Shown here piece after piece: positions 7,882-16,938 of a DNA stretch of 64,000 nucleotides (positions are counted from its first letter, which is position 1; each line of letters begins with the position of its first letter). The position numbers and the translations under genes were made by a program. The DNA comes from BP-133 sp040756995 (GTDB taxonomy: Bacteria; Actinomycetota; Acidimicrobiia; IMCC26256; BP-133). The DNA lies in NCBI GenBank assembly GCA_040756995.1, contig JBFLYK010000016.1, positions 62,001-126,000 of the forward strand. Direction: 5' to 3'. The notes under the pieces are model-generated. The model did not search any database and was not told where the DNA came from. It was given only the letters and a program-made list of their open reading frames with translations.

Positions 7882-9399
7882 GTGAAAAGCACACCCTCCG
7901 CGCCTCCGACCGGTTCGGCGAATGACTACACCGCCGTTATCGCTCGTTACAAGGTGACCATCGCCGCGCTCACGGTCGCCGCCATGGCGCTCGCCTTGTT
8001 GCATGCCACCGTCGTGGCGAGGTCGACGTACGAGTCGCACGCCAAGGTGCTCGTCCGACCGGTGACCGAGGCTGTCACCCCGGCGGGCATCGGCCGGATG
8101 GTGGCGATGGGCACCGAGCGCGAGATCGCCACGTCGGTCGCCGTCGTCACCATCGTCAAGGAACAGTTGCAGTCGAGAGAGCCCGTCGAACGGCTGCAGC
8201 GGCGGATTTCCGCCAGCGTGGTCGGAGCGACGCAGTTCCTCGACGTGTCCTGTAGCGATCGTACGAAGCCGGCGGCGCAGCGCTGCGCCCAGGCGGCGGC
8301 CGAGGCCTACTTGGTCCACAAGGCGCAGGACGCGAGAGAAAGCCGCGACGTACGGATCGCCAACGCGAACGCTGCGCTGGCGCCGATCAACGCCCAGATC
8401 GTCGAGGCCACCCGCCGTTTGGCTTCGCATCCGGTGGACAGTTCGGCCGCCGTCGAAGCGGAGATCAGCCTCCGGCGCCTCCAGGACCAGGCCAAGCCGT
8501 ACCGGCAGATCCTGGCCGACATGGCCACGCTCAACGTCGACGACACCGGGACGATCGTCACTGCCGCCAACCGGCCCACCAGCCCGGCCAGCCCCAAACC
8601 TAAGACCAGCGCGGCGTTGGGCGCCTTCGTCGGTCTTTCCCTGGGGCTCCTGGTGGCCTTCGCTCGTGACCGGGTCGACGACCGGCTCCGGGGTCGCATC
8701 GACCTCGAGGAATACCTGCGGGCCCCACTGCTGGCCAGCGTCCCCCGCATCCGGCGCAACGGCCACACCGCTCCGACGCTCGTCACCGTGCAGCATCCCA
8801 ACAGCCCGGCGTCCGAGGCCTATCGGGCGTTGCGCACCCGGGTACTGGTCATGGCCGAGCGCCAAGGCCTCAAGACGATCATGGTTGCCTCCCCGACCGG
8901 CAAAGACGGCAAGACCGCCGTCGCGGCCAACCTGGCGGCCTCCCTGGCCCAGGTCGGTAAGCGGGTCGTGCTCGTCGCCGCCGACCTGCGGAGCTCGAAG
9001 CTCCACCAGTACTTCGGCCTCGACAACGAGCAGGGCCTCTCGAACGTCCTCGCCGGCGACGTCCCGCCGTGGGAGGCGGTCCAGGAGCCGGCCGGACTCG
9101 AGCGCCTGTGGGTATTCGGGAGCGGTCCGGTGCCGGCCCACCCGGCTGAGCTGCTTCAGTCCGACCTCATGCGCGAACTCCTCGCCGAGCGCCGGCGGTC
9201 TGCCGACTTCGTGATCGTCGAGGCTCCTGCCGCCATCGGCGCTTCCGAGTCCCTGGCCCTCGCTCCCCTGGTCGACGGGATCGTCGTCGTGGCCGACGCG
9301 AAGCACACCGACCGCGACGAGGTCGAACAGGTCCGGATCCAGTTCGATCAGGTCGGTGGCCGAGTGGTCGGCGCCGTCATGAGCAACGCCGCCAGCTGA
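7882..9399 (+). CDS. Wzz/CpsD-like polysaccharide chain-length regulator and ATPase
   Basis: 505 aa, GTG start. A cytoplasmic N-terminus is followed by TM1 (about 24-46), a Wzz-type extracytoplasmic region with coiled-coil potential (about 50-230), TM2 (about 240-260, AALGAFVGLSLGLLVAF) and a C-terminal P-loop ATPase of the CpsD/BY-kinase family. The Walker A motif is SPTGKDGKT with K344, the Walker A' region is LVAADL near 365, and the Walker B-like segment is FVIVEAP. Such proteins set the length of exported polysaccharide. The usual C-terminal tyrosine cluster is absent, and Walker B has Glu where BY-kinases normally have Asp, so tyrosine autophosphorylation is doubtful. No Wzx/Wzy genes are adjacent. 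Confidence 0.85.
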   Translation: MKSTPSAPPTGSANDYTAVIARYKVTIAALTVAAMALALLHATVVARSTYESHAKVLVRPVTEAVTPAGIGRMVAMGTEREIATSVAVVTIVKEQLQSREPVERLQRRISASVVGATQFLDVSCSDRTKPAAQRCAQAAAEAYLVHKAQDARESRDVRIANANAALAPINAQIVEATRRLASHPVDSSAAVEAEISLRRLQDQAKPYRQILADMATLNVDDTGTIVTAANRPTSPASPKPKTSAALGAFVGLSLGLLVAFARDRVDDRLRGRIDLEEYLRAPLLASVPRIRRNGHTAPTLVTVQHPNSPASEAYRALRTRVLVMAERQGLKTIMVASPTGKDGKTAVAANLAASLAQVGKRVVLVAADLRSSKLHQYFGLDNEQGLSNVLAGDVPPWEAVQEPAGLERLWVFGSGPVPAHPAELLQSDLMRELLAERRRSADFVIVEAPAAIGASESLALAPLVDGIVVVADAKHTDRDEVEQVRIQFDQVGGRVVGAVMSNAAS

Positions 9400-9423
9400 T
9401 TCTCACGCCTCGCCTGCGAACGT

Positions 9424-12327
9424 TCAGCCGCCGTCTGGGGGCGGTGCCGCTCCCGGGCTGCGCTCCGTTGCTTGCCGTGCCTGGTCGAAGAGCCGGCGTC
9501 CCTCCTGCACCTTGCGAGCGTACTCGACGGGGTCGCCATCCCGGAGGGCGGCATCGGCGGCAGCGAAGGCCTGGGCGGCCTGGTCGAGCAGCCGCCTCGC
9601 CTCGGAGGGGACATCGCCGGGCGGCGGGGTCGTGTCGCCGCCGGTGGTGTCCCCGTCCGGCCCCTCCTCCAGCGTCTCCGGCGCGGCGCCGAACACGGCC
9701 TCGAGGGCGTCCTGGAAGGTGTCGCGGATGGCGATGCGATCACCGAAGGCGACGATCACCTTCTTGAGTTCGGGGACCGCATTGGCCCCGGTCGCCTGCA
9801 CGTAGAGGGGGCGGATATAGATGAGCGACTGCTCGACCGGGATGATCACCAGGTTTCCCTGCAGCACCTCGGAGCCGGCTCGGCTGAGCAGCGTGATCAG
9901 CTGAGAGACCTCCGGCTCCTGGTTGATGCGGGCGTTGACGATGGCTGGCCCGTCGACCTGGCGGTCGCGGGGCATGACGAACACCTCCAGCTTTCCGTAG
10001 CCCTCGGGATCCCCTTTGGCCACCATGAAGGCGGACAGCTCCCGCCGGCTGTCGTCCTCCGAGAAGGGCACGAAGGGCTGAAGCATGAGAAACTCGAGCT
10101 TGGGCGCGTCGGGCAGGCGCATCAGGAGGTAGTAGGGATCCATGCGCCCCTCACGAGGCGGGCCGGCGGGACCCGGCTGGCCCGGGGCCGGTGGGGCAGC
10201 CGGCGTGGGGCGGGCGGTCCCCGGATCCTGGGCGATGTTCCACCGGTCGGATTGCGAGTAGAACTCCTTGGGGTCGCCGATGTGGTAGCGGCCCCACATG
10301 TTCGTCTGCACTCTGAAGAGGTCCTCGGGGTAGCGGAAATGCGCCCGCAGCTCGTCGGAGACCTTCTCGGGGCCGGCGAACAGCTCGGGGAATGCCTTGG
10401 CGTACGCGGCAGCGATGGGATCGTCGAGGTCGATCCGGTAGAAGGTCATGTCGCCGTGGTAGGCGTCGATGGCGACCTTCACCGAGTTCCGGACGTAGTT
10501 GAAATCGTGGTTGAGCCCGCTGGCCGGGCCGAGCCGGTCCCGTTCGGCCCGCTGACCGTAGGGGTAGCGGTCGGTGGTCGTGTAGGCGTCCATCAGCCAG
10601 ACGATGCGGCCGTCGAGCAGGGCAGGGTAAGGGTCGGCGTCGTAGTGCAGGAACGGCGCGGCGGTCTGGACGCGCTCCCGGATGTCGCGGATGTAGAGGA
10701 TCTTGGACTCGGGGGTCATGAAACCCGAGATCAGGGGATTGATGTCGGCGAACCGGAGGGCGAAGGCGGCCCGGCGCACAATTGAACCGATGCCGACGCC
10801 GCCCCGGCCGTCGTACCGGTTGGTGACGGCCGTTCCGTCGGCCTTGACGTAGTCGATCTCGTCGCGGCCGCTGTTGACGATGGCGAAGCCGCCGATGGAC
10901 TCGCCGTGGTACAGGCGCGGCTCGGCGATCGGCGGGTCGCCCTGCGGTGGGATGTCCTTGACGAGGAAGTCGGGCTGGCCGTCGGCGGTCACGGCGTTGG
11001 CCGGCGACATGACCGACCCGTACCCGTGGGTGAAGGCCAGATGGCGGTTCTCCCAGGTGTCGGACGGGAGGCTGTCGGGGTTCAGCTCCCTGGCCGAGAG
11101 CATCGTTTGCGTGACCCCGCCGCGCACGGCGTAGCGGTCGATGTCGACATCGGTGAACCGGTAGAAGGTGCGGACCTCCTGGAGGCGCTGATAGGTCCGC
11201 CGCAGAACCTGGGGGTCCCAGAGCCGAACGTTGCGAATTGTCTCGGCGTTCTTCTGGAGCGCCTCCGCGCTGAGTTGCTCGTCGTAGGCGAACGGCCGCA
11301 CCTTGACGTCACCGAGGCCGAGGGCCGCCCGGGTCGCGGCGATGTTGCGCTCGATGTACGGCGCTTCCCGGACCGACTCCGCCGGCTCGACCCGGAAGCG
11401 CTGGATGAAGGCGGGATAGGCGCCGGCGACGACCACCGCCACCAGCACCCACAGTCCGACCGCGATCCCGGGCAGCACCCACCCCCGCCGCCGGGCGTTG
11501 ATGACGAACAGCACGGTGGCCAGGATCGCAATGGCGATCAGGAGGTTGAGGGCCGGCAGGTTGGCGTTGACGTCGGTGTAGGTGGCGCCGTCGACGACTC
11601 CCCGGGAGGAGAAGGTGAGCTCAAAGCGGTCGAAGTAGTAGCTGACCGCCCGCACCAAGGCCATGACGGCGAGCAGGATCGACACGTGGCCCCGGACGGC
11701 TGGGGCGACGAGCCGACCGGGGACCTGCATGCGGATCCCGCCGTTGCGGTAGTGGTCGGCGAGGGTCACGACCGTCGCCACCACGAACGCCCCGAAGAGC
11801 CAGTCGATCAGGAAGGAGACGAACGGCAACTGGAAGACGTAGAAGCCGACGTCGCGCCCGAACTGCGGGTCGGGGACCCCGAACTCCACCCGGTTGCGGA
11901 ACAGGATCCAGTCCCGCCAGTGACCGCTCGCGCCACCGCCCACGAACAGGGCAGGCAGGACGGCGAGCAGTACCCGGGCGAGGGCCGGCCGGCGGTCGAA
12001 GAAGGCGTTGACGGGCTCGAGCGCGTCCTCTTCCGGGCCGGGAGGGCGGAAGCGTGGCGCCAGCCGGTCGGCGATGAAGAGATTGACCCACACGATTCCG
12101 AAGGCCAAGGCGATGAAGAGGGCGACGAGGCCGACCTTCGCCCACAACAGGCCCTTCCAGACGCCGGTGAACCCGACTGAGTCGAACCAGAGATAGTCGG
12201 TGTAGAAGCCGGCCACGCTCCGGGCCGAGAGCAGCGCCAGCACGACCGCGGCCAGCGCGACCACGATCGCGATGCGTCCCCGCGAGAGTCGTGGCCGCTG
12301 CGGCGTCGGGCGGATCTCGGTCACCAT
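9424..12327 (-). CDS. UPF0182 family large membrane protein
   Basis: 967 aa from ATG 12327 (MVTEIRPTP), chosen because AGGA sits about 8 nt upstream; an ATG at 12348 and a TTG at 12360 are in-frame alternatives. The N-terminal third has about seven membrane helices, the rest is a large extracytoplasmic region, and the C-terminus is low-complexity (Asp, Gly, Pro, Ala) with an Ala-rich helix. Length and architecture match UPF0182/COG1615, which is widespread in Actinobacteria and of unknown biochemical function. Two GCTGAAG-type box pairs (12537-12552 and 12731-12746) precede it. Family assignment: sure; function: unknown. Confidence 0.9.
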   Translation of the reverse strand: MVTEIRPTPQRPRLSRGRIAIVVALAAVVLALLSARSVAGFYTDYLWFDSVGFTGVWKGLLWAKVGLVALFIALAFGIVWVNLFIADRLAPRFRPPGPEEDALEPVNAFFDRRPALARVLLAVLPALFVGGGASGHWRDWILFRNRVEFGVPDPQFGRDVGFYVFQLPFVSFLIDWLFGAFVVATVVTLADHYRNGGIRMQVPGRLVAPAVRGHVSILLAVMALVRAVSYYFDRFELTFSSRGVVDGATYTDVNANLPALNLLIAIAILATVLFVINARRRGWVLPGIAVGLWVLVAVVVAGAYPAFIQRFRVEPAESVREAPYIERNIAATRAALGLGDVKVRPFAYDEQLSAEALQKNAETIRNVRLWDPQVLRRTYQRLQEVRTFYRFTDVDIDRYAVRGGVTQTMLSARELNPDSLPSDTWENRHLAFTHGYGSVMSPANAVTADGQPDFLVKDIPPQGDPPIAEPRLYHGESIGGFAIVNSGRDEIDYVKADGTAVTNRYDGRGGVGIGSIVRRAAFALRFADINPLISGFMTPESKILYIRDIRERVQTAAPFLHYDADPYPALLDGRIVWLMDAYTTTDRYPYGQRAERDRLGPASGLNHDFNYVRNSVKVAIDAYHGDMTFYRIDLDDPIAAAYAKAFPELFAGPEKVSDELRAHFRYPEDLFRVQTNMWGRYHIGDPKEFYSQSDRWNIAQDPGTARPTPAAPPAPGQPGPAGPPREGRMDPYYLLMRLPDAPKLEFLMLQPFVPFSEDDSRRELSAFMVAKGDPEGYGKLEVFVMPRDRQVDGPAIVNARINQEPEVSQLITLLSRAGSEVLQGNLVIIPVEQSLIYIRPLYVQATGANAVPELKKVIVAFGDRIAIRDTFQDALEAVFGAAPETLEEGPDGDTTGGDTTPPPGDVPSEARRLLDQAAQAFAAADAALRDGDPVEYARKVQEGRRLFDQARQATERSPGAAPPPDGG

Positions 12328-12780
12328 CGGCGGTCCTGCCCTGAACATCCTCCGGCACAACCCCGAGCCGCCGCCGGCACAGATCCGGTGTCATTCTCGG
12401 TCGCCAGGGTCTCCAGCATTTGCCACCCTCGTCGCCGGCGCGCCGCACGCCGACGCCCGGCATAACAAGGACCTTAGGCCATGGCGCCGACGGGAGTGGT
12501 GCGCCCCCGCCCGGTCAATACGACCGCCGGCCGGCACTGAAGCTCGCTGAAGGATCCTCATTCGAGGTGGTGAACCAGGCCACCGCGTCGAAACTCTCAA
12601 CGGGGGTGCACCGAGTCCTGCCGACCCTCCATAGCATCGCTCGACTCGGTGCATCCCCACCGCTGTAACGCGGTCTCACACCACCATTCACATAACGATC
12701 ATAAGTATCGCCAGCGCTCAGCTCTGAAGTCTTCAGGAACCTTCAGGTGCCAGGCCCAGGTCGACCGCGACTCGCGGCGC
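12328..12780. promoter_or_regulatory. 453-bp gap with two CTGAAG box pairs and a long hairpin
   Basis: No gene is supported here. On the plus strand CTGAAG occurs at 12537-12542 and 12547-12552 (10 bp apart). On the minus strand the same hexamer occurs at 12731-12736 and 12741-12746 (10 bp apart), with an inverted third copy at 12724-12729. Both are upstream of the UPF0182 gene. The gap also contains the inverted repeat described at 12602-12658. Confidence 0.5.
12602..12658 (-). terminator. 16-bp-stem hairpin downstream of the Gre-factor gene
   Basis: GGGGGTGCACCGAGTC (12602-12617) pairs with GACTCGGTGCATCCCC (12643-12658): 15 Watson-Crick pairs and one G-U, with a 25-nt loop. It lies about 120 bp past the stop of the minus-strand GreA-like gene. 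There is no clear T-tract, so termination is an inference; it could also be an RNA stabiliser. Confidence 0.4.
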
Positions 12781-13263
12781 TCATCGGCGCTCGGCGCTTT
12801 CGATCCGGCAGCGGTACCGGCCGCCCGGTGCGTCGACCTCGACCACTTCGCCGACGTGGCGGCCGAGAAGGGCCCGGCCAAGCGGCGAGTCCGACGAGAT
12901 CCGCCGTTCCTCGACCGGTGCCTCGAGCGGATGGACGATGACATAGCGGCTCGCCTCGCCGTCCGGGTAGCCCACGGTCACCGTGTCGCCCAGCACGACG
13001 CAGCGGGGATCGGGAGGCAGCTCCTCCACGGATCTGGCCGCTTCGAGCGCGGCGGTGAGACGGACGATCTCCTCTGTGGCGCGCCCGTACGTGACCGCGG
13101 TGATGTCGTCGGCATTTCCGTCCGCCAGCTGACGCAGCAGCGTCCGTGCGAGGGTTTCGAGTTCGGCCAGCCTGGCCGCCAGACTCTCCCGTCCGGCCGG
13201 GGTGAGAAACAATCCCGCCGGGTCACCTTCGAGCGTCGAATCGGGGCTACTTGTCGGCATCAT
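12781..13263 (-). CDS. GreA/GreB-family transcript cleavage factor
   Basis: 160 aa. The start is ATG 13263 or the adjacent ATG 13260, with GAGGAGG just upstream. The N-terminal half is a helical coiled coil (RESLAARLAELETLARTLLR...) whose tip region retains acidic residues (NADDI). The C-terminal half is the FKBP-like GreA domain: GDTVTVGYPDGEASRYVIV, SSDSPLGRALLGRHVGEVVEV and a final RYRCRIES. Gre factors enter the RNA polymerase secondary channel and rescue backtracked complexes. Its sequence is well off the usual housekeeping GreA, so it may be a paralogue or a nucleoside-diphosphate-kinase-regulator (Rnk)-like member. Confidence 0.82.
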   Translation of the reverse strand: MMPTSSPDSTLEGDPAGLFLTPAGRESLAARLAELETLARTLLRQLADGNADDITAVTYGRATEEIVRLTAALEAARSVEELPPDPRCVVLGDTVTVGYPDGEASRYVIVHPLEAPVEERRISSDSPLGRALLGRHVGEVVEVDAPGGRYRCRIESAERR

Positions 13264-13410
13264 GACCTCCTCGTCGCCGCCGATCCGGGCCACGGTGTCC
13301 GTTCGGCGGGTCCCGCGGCGCCGGTCAGGACGTCGACAGCCGCGACGGCCGGGACGAGCACCAGACCGACTGTAATGGCCACCGGCGTCGGCGGGAGTCG
13401 CCCGGCAGGG

Positions 13411-13426
13411 CTGAAAGATGCTGAAG
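13411..13426 (+). promoter_or_regulatory. CTGAAAG/CTGAAGG box pair between gre-like and usp-like genes
   Basis: CTGAAAGATG at 13411-13420 is followed by CTGAAGGCCA at 13421-13430, 10 bp apart, in the 297-bp gap between divergent starts at 13263 (minus) and 13561 (plus). This is the last member of the series; none of comparable quality was seen between 14 and 54 kb. Confidence 0.45.
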
Positions 13427-13560
13427 GCCACCGACTCGGTCGCTTGCTCGGCTGCGCGGACGACACTGGACTACTCCGGTGACGCCTCTCGGCGGGCGTT
13501 CCGCAGCGCGTGGAACACGTTGCCGGTGGCCGCATCCAATCGTCTCGTTCAGGAGTGATG

Positions 13561-14100
13561 ATGGACCGTTCTCCTTCCGATTCCGGCGTCGGTGGTTCCG
13601 GCCGCAGGGCCGTCCCCTCGACGATCAAGGTCCTCGTGGCTCTCGACGAGTCCGCGGTGTCAATGCGGGCGGCACAGGAAGCCGTTCGGTTGTTCTCCGG
13701 CCGCGGCGTTCAGTTTCTCGTGATCAGCGTCGCCCGGGAACCGGTGCCGTGGGTGCCCGTTGGCGGGTTCGGACTCGTCTCCGTTCCTCCGCCGGGATGG
13801 GAGGACGCCGCCCGCGGACTCGACGAAACCGAAATCACGGAACGGGCGACGGCGGCGGGCGCGAATCCGGCGAAGGTCATCACGGACGTCGGCGACGCCG
13901 TCGAATGCATCTGCGCCGCGGCGGAAGAGCACGACGTCGACGCCGTGGTCGTCGGCGGCCACGACAAGGGGTTCCTCCAGCGGCTCCTGGAGCCGTCCGT
14001 GTCCGCCGGCGTCGTACGGGGCACCCACCGGCCCGTCCTCGTCGTCAGCGGAACCCCACCGGAGAAGCAACGCTCTTCAGCATCGTTCAGGGCGCATTGA
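13561..14100 (+). CDS. Universal stress protein (UspA family)
   Basis: 179 aa from ATG 13561, with AGGAG 5 nt upstream; the ATG directly before it (13558) would be too close to the ribosome site. It is a single UspA domain, starting STIKVLVALDESAVSMRAA and ending with VVVGGHDKGFLQRLLEPSV...PVLVVSG. This matches the G-x2-G-x9-G-type nucleotide-binding tail, although spacing and residues deviate (GGHDKG), so ATP binding is uncertain. It is divergent from the Gre-factor gene with a response-regulator-type box pair between them, which suggests a shared stress response. Confidence 0.8.
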   Translation: MDRSPSDSGVGGSGRRAVPSTIKVLVALDESAVSMRAAQEAVRLFSGRGVQFLVISVAREPVPWVPVGGFGLVSVPPPGWEDAARGLDETEITERATAAGANPAKVITDVGDAVECICAAAEEHDVDAVVVGGHDKGFLQRLLEPSVSAGVVRGTHRPVLVVSGTPPEKQRSSASFRAH

Positions 14101-14245
14101 GACAGGGATCCGGACCGATCTCTCGTATTCCATCACCGTGGGCCGGCCGCTGTCGCGTCCGTCCCGGTTGCTGAACCAAACGCAAACCCCGAGCCGCGAT
14201 CCCCTGGCAGCTCAGCGGATTCCTCTCTCCCCCCGGAGGATGAAC

Positions 14246-16414
14246 ATGTCATTTCCTTGTCAGACACGGTCGCGCCGTCGCGCCAGCGGCGCGGCGCTCC
14301 TTCTCGCAGCCCTCGTGGCAGGCGCAGGTCTTCCTGGCTTGGTTCCTGCTCACGCCGCGCCGAGCCCCGGCGGTCCTGCCGGCACGATCCAGACGATGGG
14401 TGGAGTCACTCGGGCGTACCAACAGGGTGGCTACGGCCCCGAGGGCGTGCTCGCCACCGAGTCCCAGTTCCAGAACCCGCGGGGTCTCAACTTCGCCCCG
14501 AACGGCGATGTGTACATCACCGACGCCCTGAACCACCGCGTTCGTCGGATCGATCAGGCCGGCGTCGTCCACCTCGTCGCCGGAACCGGTATCCCCGGCT
14601 CCAGCGGCGACGGCGGCGACGCCAAGTTCGCTCAACTCAACGAGCCGCACGGCGTGGCCGTGGACTCCGAGGGCAACGTGTACATCGCCGACAGCAAGAA
14701 CTGCGTCATCCGCAAGGTCGACACCGCCGGCATCATCACCCGATACGCCGGTACGGGCGCCAAGAATCCCAACAACCCGGGGGCCTGCGCCAAAACCGAC
14801 GGCACCCCGGACGGGCCCGTGCTCGCCATCGCCCTTGACCAGCCGAAGTCGCTCTTCATGACGACCAAGAACGGCGCCGACACCCTCTGGATCGCCGACA
14901 TGGGCAACAGCCAGATCCGCAAGATCGACCTCGACAGCCCGACGCCAACCAACGTCCGGGTGGCGGGCACCAACCGCAAACGGCACTACGGCGGCGACGG
15001 CGGCAACGCTCTCGACGCCGAACTGCGACACCCCGAAGGCGTCTGGGTGGCCAACGACGGCACCATCTACGTCACGGACGGCGGAAACAACCTTGTCCGC
15101 AAGATCGCCATGCCGGTCGGGAACAGCACCCAGCGGATCATCACGACCATTGTGGGTGACGTCGCCGCGGCCGACGCCAACAAGTTCGGCGCCGACGACC
15201 TCGCCGGCAGCAGCGACGGTGACGGCGGCCTCGCCGTCAAGGCTCGACTCGACAAGCCCCGCGGTATCTCCGGCGACGACCATGGCAACCTCTACGTCGC
15301 CGAGGAACACGGTTCACGGATCCGTCGGATCAAGCTCAACGCCCCGGGCGGAGCAACCATCGACACGATCGCCGGTGATGGCACCATCCTCGAACAGCGG
15401 GCCAACGGCGGCAGCGCCTTCATCCCGGGCGAGAACGGGCCTGCTCTGCAGACGCAGTTCGCCATGCTCCACGACATCCAGATCAACCGCGGCGACGGCA
15501 GCCTCTGGATCGCCGACAGCCGTAACAACCGTGTCCGGGCCGTGACCGACGCGGCCAATGCTCCGGGAGCGGTCGTACCGACCGGCGGCACTCCCCCGCC
15601 GATCACCCAGCCGGCCAGTGGTGGCAATCCGGTCGCCGTTTTAGGCCAGTCGGGCTACTGGATGCTCGGCAACGACGGCAAGGTCTACGCCTTCGGCGAC
15701 GCCCGCAGCGCCGTCTTCGGTGACGCCAGCGGGCTCATGCCGAACGGAGCGAAGGCCGTCCACATCGAACCCACGCCGACTGCCAAGGGCTACTGGATCA
15801 CGGACGACCGGGGTGGCGTCTACGCCTTCGGCGACGCCGCCAAGCTCGGCGGCGTCCCCACCTCAGCGCTGCAGGCCAACGAGAAGGTGACGAGCCTCTC
15901 CCGCACCCCATCCGGCGCCGGCTACTGGGTCTTCACCACCAAAGGCCGTGTCTTCACCTTCGGTGACGCCGGCAAGTTCGGCGACCTTGGGAACCTCACC
16001 CTCAACGGCGCCATCCAGAGCTCCATCCCGACCCCCACGGGCAAGGGCTACTTCATGGTCGGCTCCGACGGCGGCGTGTTCGCCTTCGGCGACGCCGTCT
16101 TCCGGGGTTCCATGGGCAACGTCAAGCTCAACCAGCCGGTGATGTCACTCGTTCCCACCCGAGACGGCCTCGGCTACTGGCTGGTCGCGTCTGACGGCGG
16201 CATCTTCGCCTTCGGCAACGCCGCCTTCAAGGGTTCCATGGGCGCCACCAAGCTCAACAAGCCGGTCGTGGGCATGGTCCGCTACGGAACCGGCTACCTG
16301 ATGGTCGCCGCCGACGGAGGCATCTTCTCGTTCTCGGACAAGCCCTTCGCCGGCTCCCTCGGGGCCAACCCGCCGGCCCGACCCATCGTCTTCGCCGCCA
16401 CGCTCGACTCCTGA
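14246..16414 (+). CDS. Secreted NHL-propeller protein with C-terminal GYWxVxSDGG repeats
   Basis: 722 aa. ATG 14246 is used because GGAGG lies 6 nt upstream. Residues 1-36 are a signal peptide ending AHA. Residues about 45-450 are NHL-type repeats (FAPNGDVYITDALNHRVRRI, VYIADSKNCVIRKV, LYVAEEHGSRIRRI), forming one predicted beta-propeller. After a Gly/Pro hinge (PTGGTPPPITQP), residues about 465-722 are six repeats of the GYWLVASDGGIFAFGNAAF type, also present in the gene at 1-545. NHL propellers bind proteins, polysaccharides or RNA; here an extracellular binding role is likely. No catalytic residues are evident. A strong hairpin terminator follows. This gene lacks a GCTGAAG pair. Confidence 0.85.
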   Translation: MSFPCQTRSRRRASGAALLLAALVAGAGLPGLVPAHAAPSPGGPAGTIQTMGGVTRAYQQGGYGPEGVLATESQFQNPRGLNFAPNGDVYITDALNHRVRRIDQAGVVHLVAGTGIPGSSGDGGDAKFAQLNEPHGVAVDSEGNVYIADSKNCVIRKVDTAGIITRYAGTGAKNPNNPGACAKTDGTPDGPVLAIALDQPKSLFMTTKNGADTLWIADMGNSQIRKIDLDSPTPTNVRVAGTNRKRHYGGDGGNALDAELRHPEGVWVANDGTIYVTDGGNNLVRKIAMPVGNSTQRIITTIVGDVAAADANKFGADDLAGSSDGDGGLAVKARLDKPRGISGDDHGNLYVAEEHGSRIRRIKLNAPGGATIDTIAGDGTILEQRANGGSAFIPGENGPALQTQFAMLHDIQINRGDGSLWIADSRNNRVRAVTDAANAPGAVVPTGGTPPPITQPASGGNPVAVLGQSGYWMLGNDGKVYAFGDARSAVFGDASGLMPNGAKAVHIEPTPTAKGYWITDDRGGVYAFGDAAKLGGVPTSALQANEKVTSLSRTPSGAGYWVFTTKGRVFTFGDAGKFGDLGNLTLNGAIQSSIPTPTGKGYFMVGSDGGVFAFGDAVFRGSMGNVKLNQPVMSLVPTRDGLGYWLVASDGGIFAFGNAAFKGSMGATKLNKPVVGMVRYGTGYLMVAADGGIFSFSDKPFAGSLGANPPARPIVFAATLDS

Positions 16415-16436
16415 TCCTCCCTGGGGCAGCGAGGGG

Positions 16437-16477
16437 AAAGGGCCTCGTCCCGGGAGCCACCCGGGGCGAGGCCCTTT
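16437..16477 (+). terminator. Strong GC-rich hairpin terminator
   Basis: AAAGGGCCTCG at 16437-16447 is complementary to CGAGGCCCTTT at 16467-16477, with an additional CCCGG/CCGGG extension inside. It starts 23 bp after the stop of the NHL gene and reads as a bidirectional rho-independent-type structure, the A and T runs flanking the stem. It also faces the DUF190 gene ending at 16585. Confidence 0.75.
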
Positions 16478-16584
16478 GACCGGAGGCCACTGGCGACCAT
16501 GAGCCGCTCCGCTGAGGCCACTTCGTGACGGAGCGTGTCGGCCAAGGCTCAGCCGATCGGCTGATCGTCGTGCCGTAGCCGGCG

Positions 16585-16938
16585 TTACGCGCCGCCTTGC
16601 CGGGGTGCCCTTGCCCGGTAGCTCACCACCTCGACCTTCTCGACGGTCACGAGACCTTCGTCGATCATCTCGTCGAGGATCGGAATGAGGGCGTTGACCT
16701 TCTCCTCGGCATCGACGACTTCGATCACGAGCGGCAGATCCTCTGAGAGGCGAAGGATACGGGCCGTGTGGATTCGGCTGCTCGCTCCAAACCCTTCGAT
16801 GCCACGGAGCACCGTGACTCCAGCCAACCCCTGCTCCCGCACACGATGCACGATCGCTTGGTAGAGCGGTTTGCCATGCCAGGTGTCCGACTCGCCGATG
16901 AAGATGCGCAACAGCTTCCCTTGTCCCTCGATCTTCAT
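16585..16938 (-). CDS. DUF190 protein (COG1993), partner of CrcB
   Basis: 117 aa. The start is ATG 16938, with GGGAGG about 8 nt upstream. The compact ferredoxin-like protein carries the family signatures LLRIFIGESDTWHGKPLYQ and GLAGVTVLRGIEGFG. Its start codon shares a base with the stop of crcB (TGATG), so it is translationally coupled to it. DUF190 proteins frequently sit next to CrcB/Fluc genes and resemble PII-like regulators, so a role in fluoride tolerance is plausible but unproven. Confidence 0.85.
   Translation of the reverse strand: MKIEGQGKLLRIFIGESDTWHGKPLYQAIVHRVREQGLAGVTVLRGIEGFGASSRIHTARILRLSEDLPLVIEVVDAEEKVNALIPILDEMIDEGLVTVEKVEVVSYRARAPRQGGA

Noticed and set aside
6620..7894. 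Longer histidine kinase from 7894
   Set aside because: The extra 60 residues contain no domain, span the box pair and overlap the start of the divergent gene at 7882; ATG 7714 is a natural start.
14101..14245. Riboswitch-like leader before the NHL-repeat gene
   Set aside because: A GGTTGCTGAACC stretch drew attention as a possible second-messenger riboswitch, but the conserved core blocks could not be matched.
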